From Rhodamnia argentea (lineage: Eukaryota > Streptophyta > Magnoliopsida > Myrtales > Myrtaceae), in assembly GCF_020921035.1 (NCBI RefSeq), contig NC_063160.1:19309095-19373094 (forward strand): a stretch of 64,000 nt of DNA. Direction: 5' to 3'. The stretch's first letter is position 1. The number at the start of each line of letters is the position of its first letter. Shown here piece by piece: positions 45,263-56,068 of the stretch. The position numbers and the translations under genes are program-made. Under the pieces are notes generated by a model, which saw nothing but the letters and a program-made list of their open reading frames with translations, ran no database searches and was not told where the DNA came from.

Positions 45263-45460
45263 ATGAGAGAGGTCGATCCGGCCTTCATACAAGACGTCGA
45301 GCACAGGCCCGAGCTTGCAGCCACTCAAGCCGATGGTGCGGTCGCTGACTCCGCCGCCGTCAAAAGTGCTCGTGGCGGAGATAGGGGAGGCGTGCAAGAA
45401 GTGAGGGTTCCTCGCAGTGGTTTAACCACGGGGTGGAGGCAGAGAAGAGGGAGAGGATAG
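45263..45460 (+). pseudogene. 2-oxoglutarate/Fe(II) dioxygenase exon 1 relic
   Basis: The ATG at 45263 opens MREVDPAFIQDVEHRPELA, the typical N-terminus (EVDPAFIQ..EHRP.L) of plant 2-oxoglutarate-dependent dioxygenases of the LBO/DMR6-like group. The frame is then broken: the next conserved block, LVAEIGEACKK, is in the +1 frame and is followed by TGA where the family has Trp (W of KKWGF), then GFLAVV and TAA. The Fe-binding and 2-oxoglutarate-binding parts are absent. Known: intact members hydroxylate or demethylate hormones and specialised metabolites. This is a truncated, dead copy. Confidence 0.82.
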
Positions 45461-45469
45461 GGCGGGAGA

Positions 45470-45920
45470 ATACAGTAAGCATGTTGAACACTGGCTCCTA
45501 TATTTTCATTGATGAGCTCGATACAAAAGGAGCGGATACAAAGACATTTACCGAAAGCATTTGCGTCAATTGACTTCATGTAATATTTGATGGTGAAATG
45601 TAGTCGAATTTTTCAATTTCAAATGTAGTTGAGCACAGGCAAATCATTTATTGCCTGCCCTCTTTCTCTCTCCCTCCTTCTCTCCTCTTGTACCTTTTCA
45701 CCGCTTCTTCTGCAATAATGCTTTTCACCCTCTCATCCTCTCCCTCGTTCACCCCGGGCCCTCCCCCTTGTCCTCGACTCGTCCTTCCATTCACCAATTT
45801 ACGGGACGAGTGATACATACCAGAGGTGCTCTTTTACCAAACTACAAGCAGCGCAGGAATTGGTTGGTCGAACCACGTGAAAACCTACCGACGTGGTACG
45901 ACCTGGAAAGAACAGACACC
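45470..45920. other. Spacer between dioxygenase relic and Mutator-type element
   Basis: No gene that I can support. A CT-rich stretch spans about 45655-45790. A phrase near 45870 (ACCACGTGAAAACCTACCGACGTGG) is loosely similar to one near 58058. Confidence 0.4.
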
Positions 45921-45929
45921 CAGGTTGAC

Positions 45930-46820
45930 GAGAAAATATTGGGTACCCACGGGGTGCCAGCGCATTTTTACCCCCATCCATTCAGTGAAGGACACGTGTC
46001 TCATGGCCCACAACTCAGATTTTTTCAGCACACTCTCCCCAACTCACTTTCCTTTTTCCATAAACACCCCTTTCTCTTTCTTTCAGAAAGAGAAAGGCCG
46101 TCGCCTGCGACCCCGCCCTGCTCTCTCGTCGGCGAACCACGCTGCCCCTCCGCCGTCGCCTCCTGCGAATCACCAAGCGAGGGCGAAGAAGAAGCCCTAA
46201 AAGAACTGGGAAATAGTGTCTTTTAAGATCATTGTCGCATATACACCTTAGAGATAGAGAGAGACAAAGAGAGGCCAGCAATTTTTTCTTTTATTTGCTT
46301 CTAAATGGTTCATGAAAGAAGAAACTGTGCTAATTCAGAGATCTTTTCTTTGATTGTTGCTGCCCTTGTTCATATTTCCGCCGCGATTCAATTTTGGGTT
46401 TATACGGGCGATGGAAGTTGGTGTTTGCTTCACTCCAGGATCTTGGCCTCAGCGACGAGCCGGCGATGGATTGGTCCACGGACGCGGAGATGTTGGTGCG
46501 GGGGAGCAAAGCGGCGACGTGCTGGAGATTGAGCATCTCGCCGTGAAGCTTGTCTTACTCGGCATGGATGAGGACCAGCTCGTCGGCAGGGTCGTGGGCG
46601 AGCAAGACCAAGGAAGAAGAAAGAGGGGAGAGGGGGGTCGTGGCCCGTGGGTGAGGAAGAAGGGAAGAAGAAAGAGGGAGGGGTGTTTATGGAAAAAGGA
46701 AAGTGAGTTGGGAAGAGTATGCTGAAAAATCTGAATTGTGGGCCCATTAGACACGTGTCCTTCGCTGAATGGATGTGAGTAAAAATGAGGTGGCACCCCG
46801 TGGGTACCCAATATTTTCTC
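45930..46820. mobile_element. Non-autonomous Mutator-like element (MULE), 891 bp
   Basis: CAGGTTGAC flanks the element on both sides (45921-45929 and 46821-46829), a perfect 9-bp target-site duplication. The terminal inverted repeats begin GAGAAAATATTGGGTACCCA and extend about 150 bp with roughly 90 percent identity. Long inverted repeats plus a 9-bp duplication are the signature of Mutator-type transposons. The interior has no transposase. It holds GC-rich sequence (about 46090-46200 and 46430-46640) with open frames on both strands that could be captured host DNA (Pack-MULE), which I could not trace to a gene. Confidence 0.88.
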
Positions 46821-46829
46821 CAGGTTGAC

Positions 46830-48208
46830 ACTTTGTTTTTTGGAGGGCCCCGATTTGACAGTTCGAAACGGCGCAAAGGACTGATTTCGACATTATTATT
46901 TATTACGGCCATTTAAATTCATTACAAACTTGGACCAAAAAAAAAAAAAATTCATTCAAAACTCTTTTTCACCTTTTTTAATATTTTATCATTTCATTGA
47001 GAGTAAATTGATACCATCCTTAATGACGCCCCTTTGAATGACACCTCGTCAAATCAGCTCACAGTTACAATTTCGCAAATTTTAAGTACTAAAAATTGTT
47101 GACATGACAATCTAGTTAGCGTCGACAATGTTACGTAATACGATTAGAGCTGACGTTGATAGTTTTTATACATAAAATTTTGAATTTTTTGTTCTTTACT
47201 CTTTTCATTTTTCTTTTTCATTTTTCCAACTTTGGGCCAACGAGGGGATCAGGCCCTTGCTGGCCACGGGAGAGGGCCTTCGAGCCCTCACTTGGATCCG
47301 GGTGAGGATCATGACGCCTTCTCACAAATCAAGCGAGGATTGTTGGCTCTCGCCTGTAGCTAACGTGGGTCGTTTGGCAACCTCACCTGGTCGGGGTTGG
47401 AAAAAAAGAAACTAAAACAAGGAAAAAAGTAAATAAATATGAAAATTCAGAAAAAAATTTAAAAAAATTACAAATTTGTCCGGATCACTGGTTTTGCCAT
47501 ATAGGACGACGGTAGATGCTAACTAGGCTATCATGTTATCAATTTATACCCAAAATTAACCGAAATTACTAAATTGATAAATCGTCAAAAGGTTTATGGC
47601 TAATTGGTACAATTGAAAGTTTATAGCTAAATTAAAAATTAATTAAGATATTTAACACTAAATTAGCCAAATTAACAAATTTAAGACTAAATTGGCTCAA
47701 TCGAAAGGTGTAGGACTAGATTAGGAAATTATTAAAAATTTTAAGATTAAATTAGTCAAATTGAAAGGTTTAAGACTTTTTTTAAGTAATTTCTCCCTAA
47801 TCGATCACATCTGACCCATTTGACATTCGGCCCAAAAAATAGTTAGATACACCTACGAGGGAATTAAGGTTATCGCTTATTGAGTACTTTAGAATAGGGT
47901 GCGGAACGATTTGGGTGTTGCTTACTACAATTTTGTACCTGCTTCTATAGGGCTAGGTGGGGAACATGAATATATAATTAAACCGGTCAGAATTCAGTTC
48001 TAATCATCACATTAGTTGATTTCTAGATTTGAAATTGCTCTTTTTTTTCAAGGGAGAACATAAACAGAAGAGGTAACGTGAAGGCGAAGACTTTTATCTT
48101 CATTATTTTATCATATTTTTCTAACTAACGTGTTCTTGTTTCCAGATTGATTTATCATATAATCTTTTTGGTTAAATATACCTAAAAATGTTCGGACTAT
48201 TACTAAAA
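46830..48208. other. Intergenic DNA with a family 1 foldback element
   Basis: No gene. A family 1 element spans about 47035-47800. From about 47815 the DNA resembles 58690-59070, upstream of the second carboxypeptidase-like gene. Confidence 0.5.
47035..47800. mobile_element. Family 1 foldback element with GC-rich core
   Basis: Has the family core (AACGAGGGGATCAGGCCC..., GAGGGCCTTCGAGCCC) flanked by A/T-rich DNA, and repeated phrases of the type GACTAAATTGG...AAAGG/TTTATGAC on the right. The right side repeats the motif ATTAGTCAAATTGAAAGGTTTAAG several times. Ends and target duplication are unclear. Confidence 0.5.
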
Positions 48209-49167
48209 CTTGGGGTGTCAGAACTAAACTGAAAATTGAACCGAATCTTGAATTGAATTGAGCTGAACCGAATTGAAATTTTCGTGTATTTTCAATGAAG
48301 TTCAGTTTTCGGTTCGATGGATTTAAATTTGTCTATTTCCTTCCCGCGTGCTTTCTCTCCTCTCTCCTTGTTCACTTCTATGCGCGCTCTCTTATTCTCT
48401 CTCTTCTCCTATCTTCGTGCTCTCTCTGTCTTTCTTTTTCTGCTGAATTCTCTCTCTCTCTCTCCTGCTTTGCTCTTTCTTCTCTCCCCCTTTTCCTCTT
48501 GGTGCTATCTCTCATCAGAGCAGCAAACGAATTTTCTCCTCATTTTCTCTCTCCTCCTCTTCATCGTATTGTCTGTCATCATAGCAGTAGACGGCTTTCT
48601 CTCTCCCCCCTTTCATCTCTGCTTCTCTCTCGTCTTCTACATGATTGTTTTCTGTCTCGGTCGCATCTCGTGACACAGCAAAACCCCACACTTTCAATCC
48701 ATGGATATTCTGTTGAGTGGTGGAAGAAGAGACCAACTTCGGCCATGGATGAGTTCTGACCAAATCCAGTCCCTTAGCGGCAGACCTAGAAGTGAGGCAT
48801 TGGGCGGAGGAGACGGTCGAGCTGGAGAGATGCGATGCCGACGGGTCAGGTGGCAATGGCAGAACAAAGCGCCGAGGTTGGGCTCGTGGTGGCTGATGAA
48901 GGAAAGGCTGGCTTTCATCTTAACCATCACTAACATTCTTTATTGGAGAACTCGAACCAATATACGCACAACAAAGAAGCAGAGATCTCAAACAAAAGAA
49001 AAAAAAAGAAAAATAAAAATAAAAATCTTAAAATCGAACCAAACCAAATTGAACGAAACTGAATAGCTCGGTTAGCTCAAGGGGAGTTTTGATTCAGTTC
49101 AAGCATATTCCATAAAGGTTCAGTTCAATTCGTTATTTTGAAAAATTGATAACCATTGACACCCTTG
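48209..49167. mobile_element. hAT-like non-autonomous insertion
   Basis: ACTAAAA flanks the insert (48202-48208 and 49168-49174; 7 clean bases, an eighth differs), close to the 8-bp duplication of hAT elements. The ends are inverted: CTTGGGGTGTCAG at the left, and the reverse complement of the right is CAAGGGTGTCAAT, like hAT GGGTGTCAA ends. The core has Glu/Asn/Ser-like CT-rich frames (48330-48660), which I read as low complexity. The matching DNA near 59066 (TTACTAAAGCCATCTGG) lacks the insert. Confidence 0.72.
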
Positions 49168-49377
49168 ACTAAAATCATTTCAACAGTGAAAACTATTTCT
49201 TCTCTCAAAATGATATCCAGTTGGTGAAAGAATTCCAAAGAATTCTCAACTTATAGAAATAGATGAATGTAGCTCTGAATCATTTGAGACGGTAACATAA
49301 TTACTTTTTATCTGTTTTATCCTTGAAATTCAACATATTTGGTCAAGAAGTACTCTTAGATACATTATAGGGGGAAA

Positions 49378-49845
49378 TTATTAAAAAAATCCTAAAATCT
49401 TTTGTAATTTGCTTATTTAGTTATTCATACCAATTTTGACCATAAAGCTGTTCTACGTAGCATTGTTAGCGCTTACATAGACAATGTCTGCAATTTCTTT
49501 GGACAAATTTTGAAGCCTTTCTAACTTTTTTTCTTCTACTTTTTTTGTAAGCTCGATGAGGGTCGCCTGACCAACCCTCCTCGTTGCTAGATAGGGCTTC
49601 GCAGCCTTCATTGGAATTAGAAGATAAAAAATGAAAAAGAAAGAAACAAAATGACAATAAATAAAATAAATACTTCATAAAAAGTGTTCACATCGGCGTC
49701 AAGAGTCTTATGTAGCACTGCCGACATTCACGTATTGATTTTCACCCAAAATTGATTGGAATGACTAAATTGGTAAATCGTCAATAGATTTTGGCCACAA
49801 TGGGTTTAAAACCTTTTTTTTGGTGGGGGGGGGGGAATTTTCCCA
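49378..49845. mobile_element. Family 1 foldback element
   Basis: The left end AAATTATTAAAAAAATCCTA and the phrase ACCAATTTTGACCATAAAG match other family members, while the right shows GACTAAATTGGTAAATCGTC and a G-run. The paralogous DNA (about 59220-59260) lacks it: both copies share a threonine-neutral AT region (GTACTCTTAGAT) just before and TACTTTTGCTTTCCGAA-type DNA after. Inserted after the promoter duplication. Confidence 0.6.
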
Positions 49846-50779
49846 ACGTTATACGAATCATTACTTTTGCTTTCCGAACGTTGTCTTTACATCGGGGAAG
49901 ATACCATAATAAGAATAGTTTTTCAAAATAAAAACTCCATTATATATCTTTCTCATATACATTCTCTCTCTAAACAGATCCTCTTAACCAATGTTTTTGG
50001 AGTACTTGTTAAAGTATACTTTAGTTGAAATAATATAGCTTTTCTTGTAAAGAGGGGGAGGGGGGGGAGAGATATTGTAAAAATATGCAATCATGGGGGA
50101 CACTGTTAAAGATAACAATAAAATGAAATTGCATTACAATACATTGGCAATTTTTATCCTTCCAGAAAAGGCAAAATTTTGCCTTTTGTAGTTACAATTT
50201 CACGCATTTTCTAATTAATTCCATGTACTTTCAATTTGTCTAGTCAAGTCTTTTACTTTTATAAATTCTCTAATCAAGCTCCTTTGACACTGAATTTGAT
50301 AAAAATTTAGCTGACAATGCCGTAACGTGAAATTGTGGGTGACATGGATAATTTTTTTTCTAATGTAGACATCAAACGATAATCCGAACTTGTCTAGTAT
50401 GTCTAAATTTTTCCACATATATCCAGCTAGGCAACTATATGTTTTACCAACATCATACTTTCGATTGTTGACGATCACGCCAGTTTAAATTTTGGTCGAA
50501 TTTGTTGTTCGGGAGACTTAATTAGAAAATTTGCAAAAATAAAAAAATTTATTTCGGTATAATAAAATATTATAGATAAGAAAAAAATGTTCAATATTAA
50601 AAAGAGCCATGTCAATCGCTGCTGTGGAGCGCATTTTTTTTAAATATTTTTTTACCTCATGTCCAATAACAAATCGAAACGTGTCAGTTGTGTTGGAATA
50701 AAAAGGGAAATTCTAAGTTTATCCTCCTCCACCCACTTTTCTCTCAAGATCTGGTTGTTGTTCAAGGCGTCGGTGCGAC

Positions 50780-51009
50780 ATGGTTTAATATTTATATATT
50801 CCAACACTCCCTCTCACGCTTAATCTAGTCTTTTTGCCTATAACTAAGCGTTGAAATATTCATTGGGAAGGCAAATAGAGGCCTGTAAAGATTTGAACTC
50901 ATGACTTCCCGCTCCGATACCATGAAAGATTTTATGAAATCACAGCCAACTGCTCTAAAAGCTTAAGCCGATAGAAGAAGGCGTGATTTAATATTTATAT
51001 ATTCCAACA
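50780..51009 (-). mobile_element. TRIM-like retrotransposon, minus strand
   Basis: On the minus strand the order is: LTR 51009-50933 (TGTTGGAATATATAAATATT ... TTTCA), primer-binding site TGGTATCGGAGC (50932-50921), about 100 bp non-coding interior, polypurine tract GTGAGAGGGAG (50817-50807), and the first 24 bases of the second LTR (50806-50783). The same element, lacking the second LTR, is in intron 1 of the plastid membrane-protein gene (10380-10579). It lies in the 5' region of carboxypeptidase-like gene 1. Confidence 0.75.
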
Positions 51010-51464
51010 GAGGCATCTTTTGGGCTGGCTGGCTCTTCAGAACTGGTCATTCATCGCTGCTGGTGCCAAAGGAGTCGTGGTTGGTCGCAGACATGGCTCC
51101 AAATCTAATCTTTGGAGCACACTCAAACCTTTAGGTGCACGCGCGTGTATATATATATGTGTGTGTGTAGAGTCGCGAGGAGCTTTGCCATCCTCTATAT
51201 ATATTTGTGTGTGTGTATTGTCGCGGGGAGCTTTGCCATCCGTGAATATTCGCTCAAAACATAGGGGCTTTTAATTGAAACACCGTCGAAGCACACGGAG
51301 GAAAAGTAGATATTTGACTTAAAATGGAGGAAGTGATGTTCCCTTGGGCCCGAATCCCCTACGGACTGTTCAAGGCAACTCCACGCTTTTTTGCAAACTC
51401 GAGGGGCCACTCAACAGTCAACCCCCTCTTCTCTTCTCTTCTCTTCATGATCTTCTGCACTCCA

Positions 51465-51470
51465 TATGAA
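51465..51470 (+). promoter_or_regulatory. Decayed TATA box of SCPL gene 1
   Basis: TATGAA occupies the position where the otherwise similar promoter of gene 2 has TATAAA (59726-59731). It lies about 65 bases upstream of the start codon. Confidence 0.45.
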
Positions 51471-51532
51471 CTCACTTCAAGTCCCCCCAACTTTGCAAAG
51501 AAGGGACGAAAGAGCCCGTGCTCTGCTCAGTG

Positions 51533-54500
51533 ATGTCGAACATGGCGAGGGCTGTGCACTCAAAATCATCGCTTTCCACGAAGCCATTTTCGAGGGTGCT
51601 CTTGTTTTCGCTTGTGATGCTGCTGTTGGGTGCAAGTTCGGTCCTTTCTGGTTCCATTGTGAAGTATCTTCCTGGCTATGAAGGAGGAGAGCTTCCGTTC
51701 AAGCTCGAAACCGGGTAAAATTCTTGAGCCACTAGATGGTTCCTTCTGGTGGGTTCTTGAATTTGTAGCCGTGCGTCGTGTCGGCCTTTTGCCTTTCTTG
51801 AATTGCTGGTGGTCGTGCCGTCGTGATCTGTCAGGTACGTGACTGTGGGCAGTTTGGAGCTGTTCTACTACTTCATAGAATCGCAAGGGAACCCAGAAGA
51901 GGATCCTATTTTCCTGTGGCTCACTGGAGGCCCTGGTTGCTCCTCCTTCAATGGCGTCATCTACGAGATAGGCACGTCTTCACATTCTATCTCTTTCTAT
52001 ATTATAAACGGAATATGTTTCTCGTGTCAATTATAATGTTTTAAGTGTGCTTCACAAATGTAAATACTTGCTAACACGATCCACTATATAAAACAAAAAT
52101 TGCTCTTTCCATTTTGACCCACTTTTTTTTTTTTTTTTGTGGAAACGACCCACTTTGATAGTTTGACAACATTTACTTATTTCGTTTGCAATTTAGTATA
52201 TAAGTGCGCGGTAATAATGAAATGCGTTCTTGAAGGCCAAGCCGAATGTTAATTTCGACTCGGGTTATTTTGCAATAAATGAATAATTTAAAAAAACATT
52301 TTCCTAAAAACAACCGTTTGTATCGTTTACACAAATAGATAAATAAAAAATATTTTCACCATTCACGAAAACGTTTACACATAAATTGTTATCGATAATG
52401 AAAATATTTTTTGTTAACTAGTTATTTTGGCTGATACAAGCGATTTTTTTTTAGGAAAATGTATTACATTTCATTTGTTTTTTGGGAAAACAAAGTGACC
52501 GCCAAAGTACTTTGCCGGTTTGCCCCTCCGCCCATTCATCCGAGAGCCTAGCTATGCTCAGCAGGCTACTGAGCTGAGCCCATGACCAAGTCCATAAGAA
52601 AAAACCAGCATAGTACGGAACTGGTTTCCAAAGGCTGTTATTGCGTTCTCTCGCTGGATGCACAAGAGGATCTGCACTATTTGTACACTGGCTTCCCTAC
52701 CTGGAAAATAACCATAATTACCTTATCCATCAATGCAGGTCCATTGGAGTTTGATATTGACAATTACGTTGGAGGATTACCGAAATTGCGACCTTATGAG
52801 TACTCATGGACGAAGGTCTCATCACTCACGCATGCCGTCAATTTCTGCTTGCATTTTTATCCGAATAACGTGATAAATCGAGTTTTGTGCTCTTCAGACA
52901 GCCAGCGTCCTATTTGTGGATTCGCCGGTTGGTACTGGTTTTTCATATTCCACGACAGAAGAAGGATGGTATACTTCAGACTCAAGTTCAGCAGAGCAAG
53001 CATATGAGTTTCTCAGGAAGGTTAGTGATACAGGATCAGCAACAATATGATGCTTCCGACCAAGTGAATACAAAATTTGTTATCTGTTCTTATGAAGGAT
53101 TCCGTCACATTGAATTGAATTGAGTTGAATTAACTCTTCGAATCATCAACTCGCTTAAAAAATGCAATGCTCCCGTGCACAGTGGCTGGTCGAGCACCCG
53201 CAATATCTCGCTCTTCAACTAGTCATTGGCGGCGATTCTTACTCTGGCATGGTGGTTCCCGTTGTCACCAAATATGTAGCGGATGGTATATCTTTCACCT
53301 GAATTTATATCTTTTTTTGTGTCCATGCAAGATTCGGTCTAAGTAAGTTTGGCTTTTTTCCTATGGACTTTCAGCTAACAAGGATGGTGTCGTGCCACGC
53401 CTGAATCTCAAGGTAAAATCCTAATTTTGGAGCTCCAGTGCTCACATCTGCATGATCCAGCTTCAATGTGGCATTGAGGTCTTAAGCTGCTGATGGCATG
53501 TTGATCTTCAGGGCTATCTAGTTGGAAGTCCAAGAACAGATTCGGTCCTTGATGAAAACTCGAAGATTGTATTCGCTCACAGGATGGCACTTATCTCTGA
53601 TGAACTCTATGAGGTGATTTAACCTTCTCTCCTTGAAGTCGCTTTCATTTTCTCCTAGATTGATGCAGTCTTGAAGTGACACTTTGGTTCAAAATTTCTA
53701 TGTGCATTCTCAAAAGCTTCAAAACATAGCTTGGCTTTTAGTTATTAATTCAGTTCTCAGGATGTCTTATTCCTACATATGTTCTCCCCTTCTTTGCCAC
53801 CTGTTATCTGATCTAAACTATTCGGTTATGTATGCTTTCCAGGCAGCAAAAACAAGTTGTAATGAGACCTATGTTAATGTGGATCCATCAAATACAGAGT
53901 GCTGGACTGCTCTTGGGGCAATCAAAAGGGTAATACCAATCAAGACCTTCAGTATGGAGACTTTCTCAAGGTTTAATAAGGCCTCAGACTGAATCATATT
54001 CTCAAATTGCAGTGTGTTAAAGATCTATACGCCAACGACGTTTTGGAGCCAAAGTGTGTCTACGCATCCCCTAAAATGAACCCAGAAATTGGTCGTCGAT
54101 CAGTACAAGAGGATACGACAGAGTTCATTCTTTCACCCCCGAGAATTCCTGAATATTGGTGTCGCGTAAGATGGCCTTTTTTCGTTATTAGTTAACTACA
54201 TGTTATGGGAAACGACTCTTTCTTTCTGTTTACAAATCACGAGTGCCTTATCTATTACTTTTCATTCTTTTTGCAGAACTTTAACTACGCTTTGTCATAT
54301 ACGTGGTCAAATGATCTTACCGTCCAGAAAGCTTTACATGTCCGACCGGTAAGTTGAAATAATTCGTTGGGTGATTACTCTTTAAGGGTATTGACAATGC
54401 GATTCTTGCAAATTATCAACACGTCTCTCTAATAATGAGCACAGGAGACAGTAATGGACTGGAAGAGGTGCAACAAAAGCTTAGCATACACAAAAGACGT

Positions 54501-55229
54501 TCAGAGCGTTGTTGAAGTTCATAGAAACCTCAGCACACTTGGTTTGGAGGTCTTGGTGGAGTGGTAATTACTAGCATCCGTTTGAGTTGCCAATCTACTG
54601 ATAAATTTTGTCTGGTACGCTTGCTAAGTATCGAGGCACCACTATACCATACCGAAGTTATCTATCACTTTCGTCGTGTAATGAGGAAACCGGCCTTCGT
54701 CACAATGCATAGTTTACAGCTTAACGAACATTTGGCTTGACAAGGAGGTACCTGTGGCTTCTCACCTCCTTATACACCCTTTTGATGCAGCGGTGATCGG
54801 GACATGGTTGTTCCGTTTGTGGGCACGGTTGAATGGATAAAACGTCTCAATTTGACGGTTGTAAATGACTGGCGGCCGTGGTTTGTGGATGGCCAAGTTG
54901 CCGGGTGAGTTCTCTCTGTCAATGTAGTCTTTGCCGCCTTAACGTGTTTGAAGCTGAATTCCTAGATCACTGAACTGCAGATACACGAAGAAATACTCAG
55001 AACATGGATATCGATTGACTTATGCTACAGTCAAGGTATGCAAATTTTATGTTGCTTTCTCATTTTGCCGTTCAGATGCCTGTCATTTACTTTCACAAGC
55101 GAATGGAGTAATTTGAAGCAAGGTGGTTTTTCGCGTCCTTTGTAGGGTGCTGGACACGTAGCTCCAGAATACCGTCGAAGAGAATGCTACGAAATGTTCA
55201 CGAGATGGATCCATTATTATCCTCTCTAG
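51533..55229 (+). CDS. Serine carboxypeptidase-like protein (SCPL, clade I type), gene 1
   Basis: Fourteen exons in phase: 51533-51714, 51835-51971, 52739-52815, 52898-53020, 53183-53285, 53375-53412, 53512-53613, 53843-53929, 54013-54165, 54277-54348, 54445-54563, 54791-54904, 54981-55035 and 55146-55229, encoding 481 residues (family about 470). Residues 20-40 are a secretory signal ([20 protein letters not shown]). Landmarks: [13 protein letters not shown] near residue 87 (oxyanion region); [17 protein letters not shown] with nucleophile Ser192; GDRDMVVPF with Asp402; and GAGHVAPEY with His458. The triad is complete. Known: this subgroup includes acyltransferases that use 1-O-glucose esters (sinapoylglucose-type) in specialised metabolism, in the vacuole; substrate cannot be read from sequence. 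The residue before GDRD is Cys where Ser or Asn is usual. Intron 2 uses a GC donor (ATAG|GCACG). Confidence 0.93.
52265..52495. mobile_element. MITE-type repeat (family 2) in intron 2
   Basis: Contains ATTTTCCTAAAAACAACCG, CGATAATGAAAATATTTTTT, GCTGATACAAGCGATTTTTT and a final AAAATGTATTACATTTC, shared with 22380-22570 and 26985-27200. Intron 2 of the second gene has no such segment at the equivalent place. Confidence 0.6.
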
Positions 55230-56064
55230 TTGACTGTCGGGATTTTGGACGGTATCATTATCGTAATGTGCTCTCTCTCCTTGTCTCATCAGAGCTAGCA
55301 ATCTGTATCGTTTAAACTATCGCAATGACAAACATTAAGGAGCTGTAATAACGAGTAGCACATTTTATGAAGCCCTTTGTCATTGAGCACACAAGCTTCC
55401 TTTCATTTTTAGTGATCCGGTCGCTCCAACCGTCGCGACAGTCTGCCGAAATCTAAAAAGACTGTTAGCATCCGGAATTTCTGACTGTCTTCTCATTGTA
55501 CACATAACGAGCGCCTTGTGCAGCCGCCGCAGCACTGTTTCGCGAAGTTGTCACCGCAGTTTTGACAGCTCCGCCGGTTTCATTTAACACCGTCAATGGG
55601 AGAGTTTAGGAACCCGTTCGTTTTGAGCTAAAATTGTTATCTCCTCTATCTGCTTTTCGGGCGCGGCCAGGCTGTTAGGAGGCCGAGCCCTTCAAGCAGG
55701 GGACATCCGGTTGCAACATGGGCTTACATGCCAATGCAATAGTCGACATGAAAAGGCCAATTCTCTCACTTTTCGCCGTTAGTGGATTCGCATGGTGCAA
55801 AGTTCGTTCGTTGATTTCATAGATATCATGGTAAGATCTATGGAGATATGCAAGACTAGTTCCTCCTTCCCAAGTTTTTCCCCCCCACATTTTTTGGACA
55901 AGTTGACACATGCGAATTCATAATACAAGTACCCATAAAAAAGAAAATTTCCCAAAATGTTAACTATGTGACCAACCATTGCATTTTCAAACCGTATAGT
56001 TAGACTGACAGGTTACATGACACGTGTCTCACATTCTAGTTGTATGTTATAAGGACGATACGTT
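55230..56064. other. 3' flank of SCPL gene 1
   Basis: Probable 3' UTR and terminator DNA (to about 55400), then unique DNA. No gene, repeat or site that can be supported. Confidence 0.5.
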
Positions 56065-56068
56065 GGGA

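Noticed and set aside
45651-46281. Long plus- and minus-strand frames (191 and 124 codons) in the Mutator-type element
   Set aside because: They arise in the CT-rich spacer and the GC-rich interior of the element and run over its boundary; no known domain is seen.
46430-46912. 160- and 120-codon minus-strand frames
   Set aside because: They read through the right inverted repeat of the Mutator-type element, and the same inverted sequence explains their likeness to the left-side frames.
48295-48759. 154-codon Ser/Leu-rich frame
   Set aside because: It is made of CT-rich low-complexity DNA inside the hAT-like insertion; repetitive Ser/Leu content is expected from that composition.
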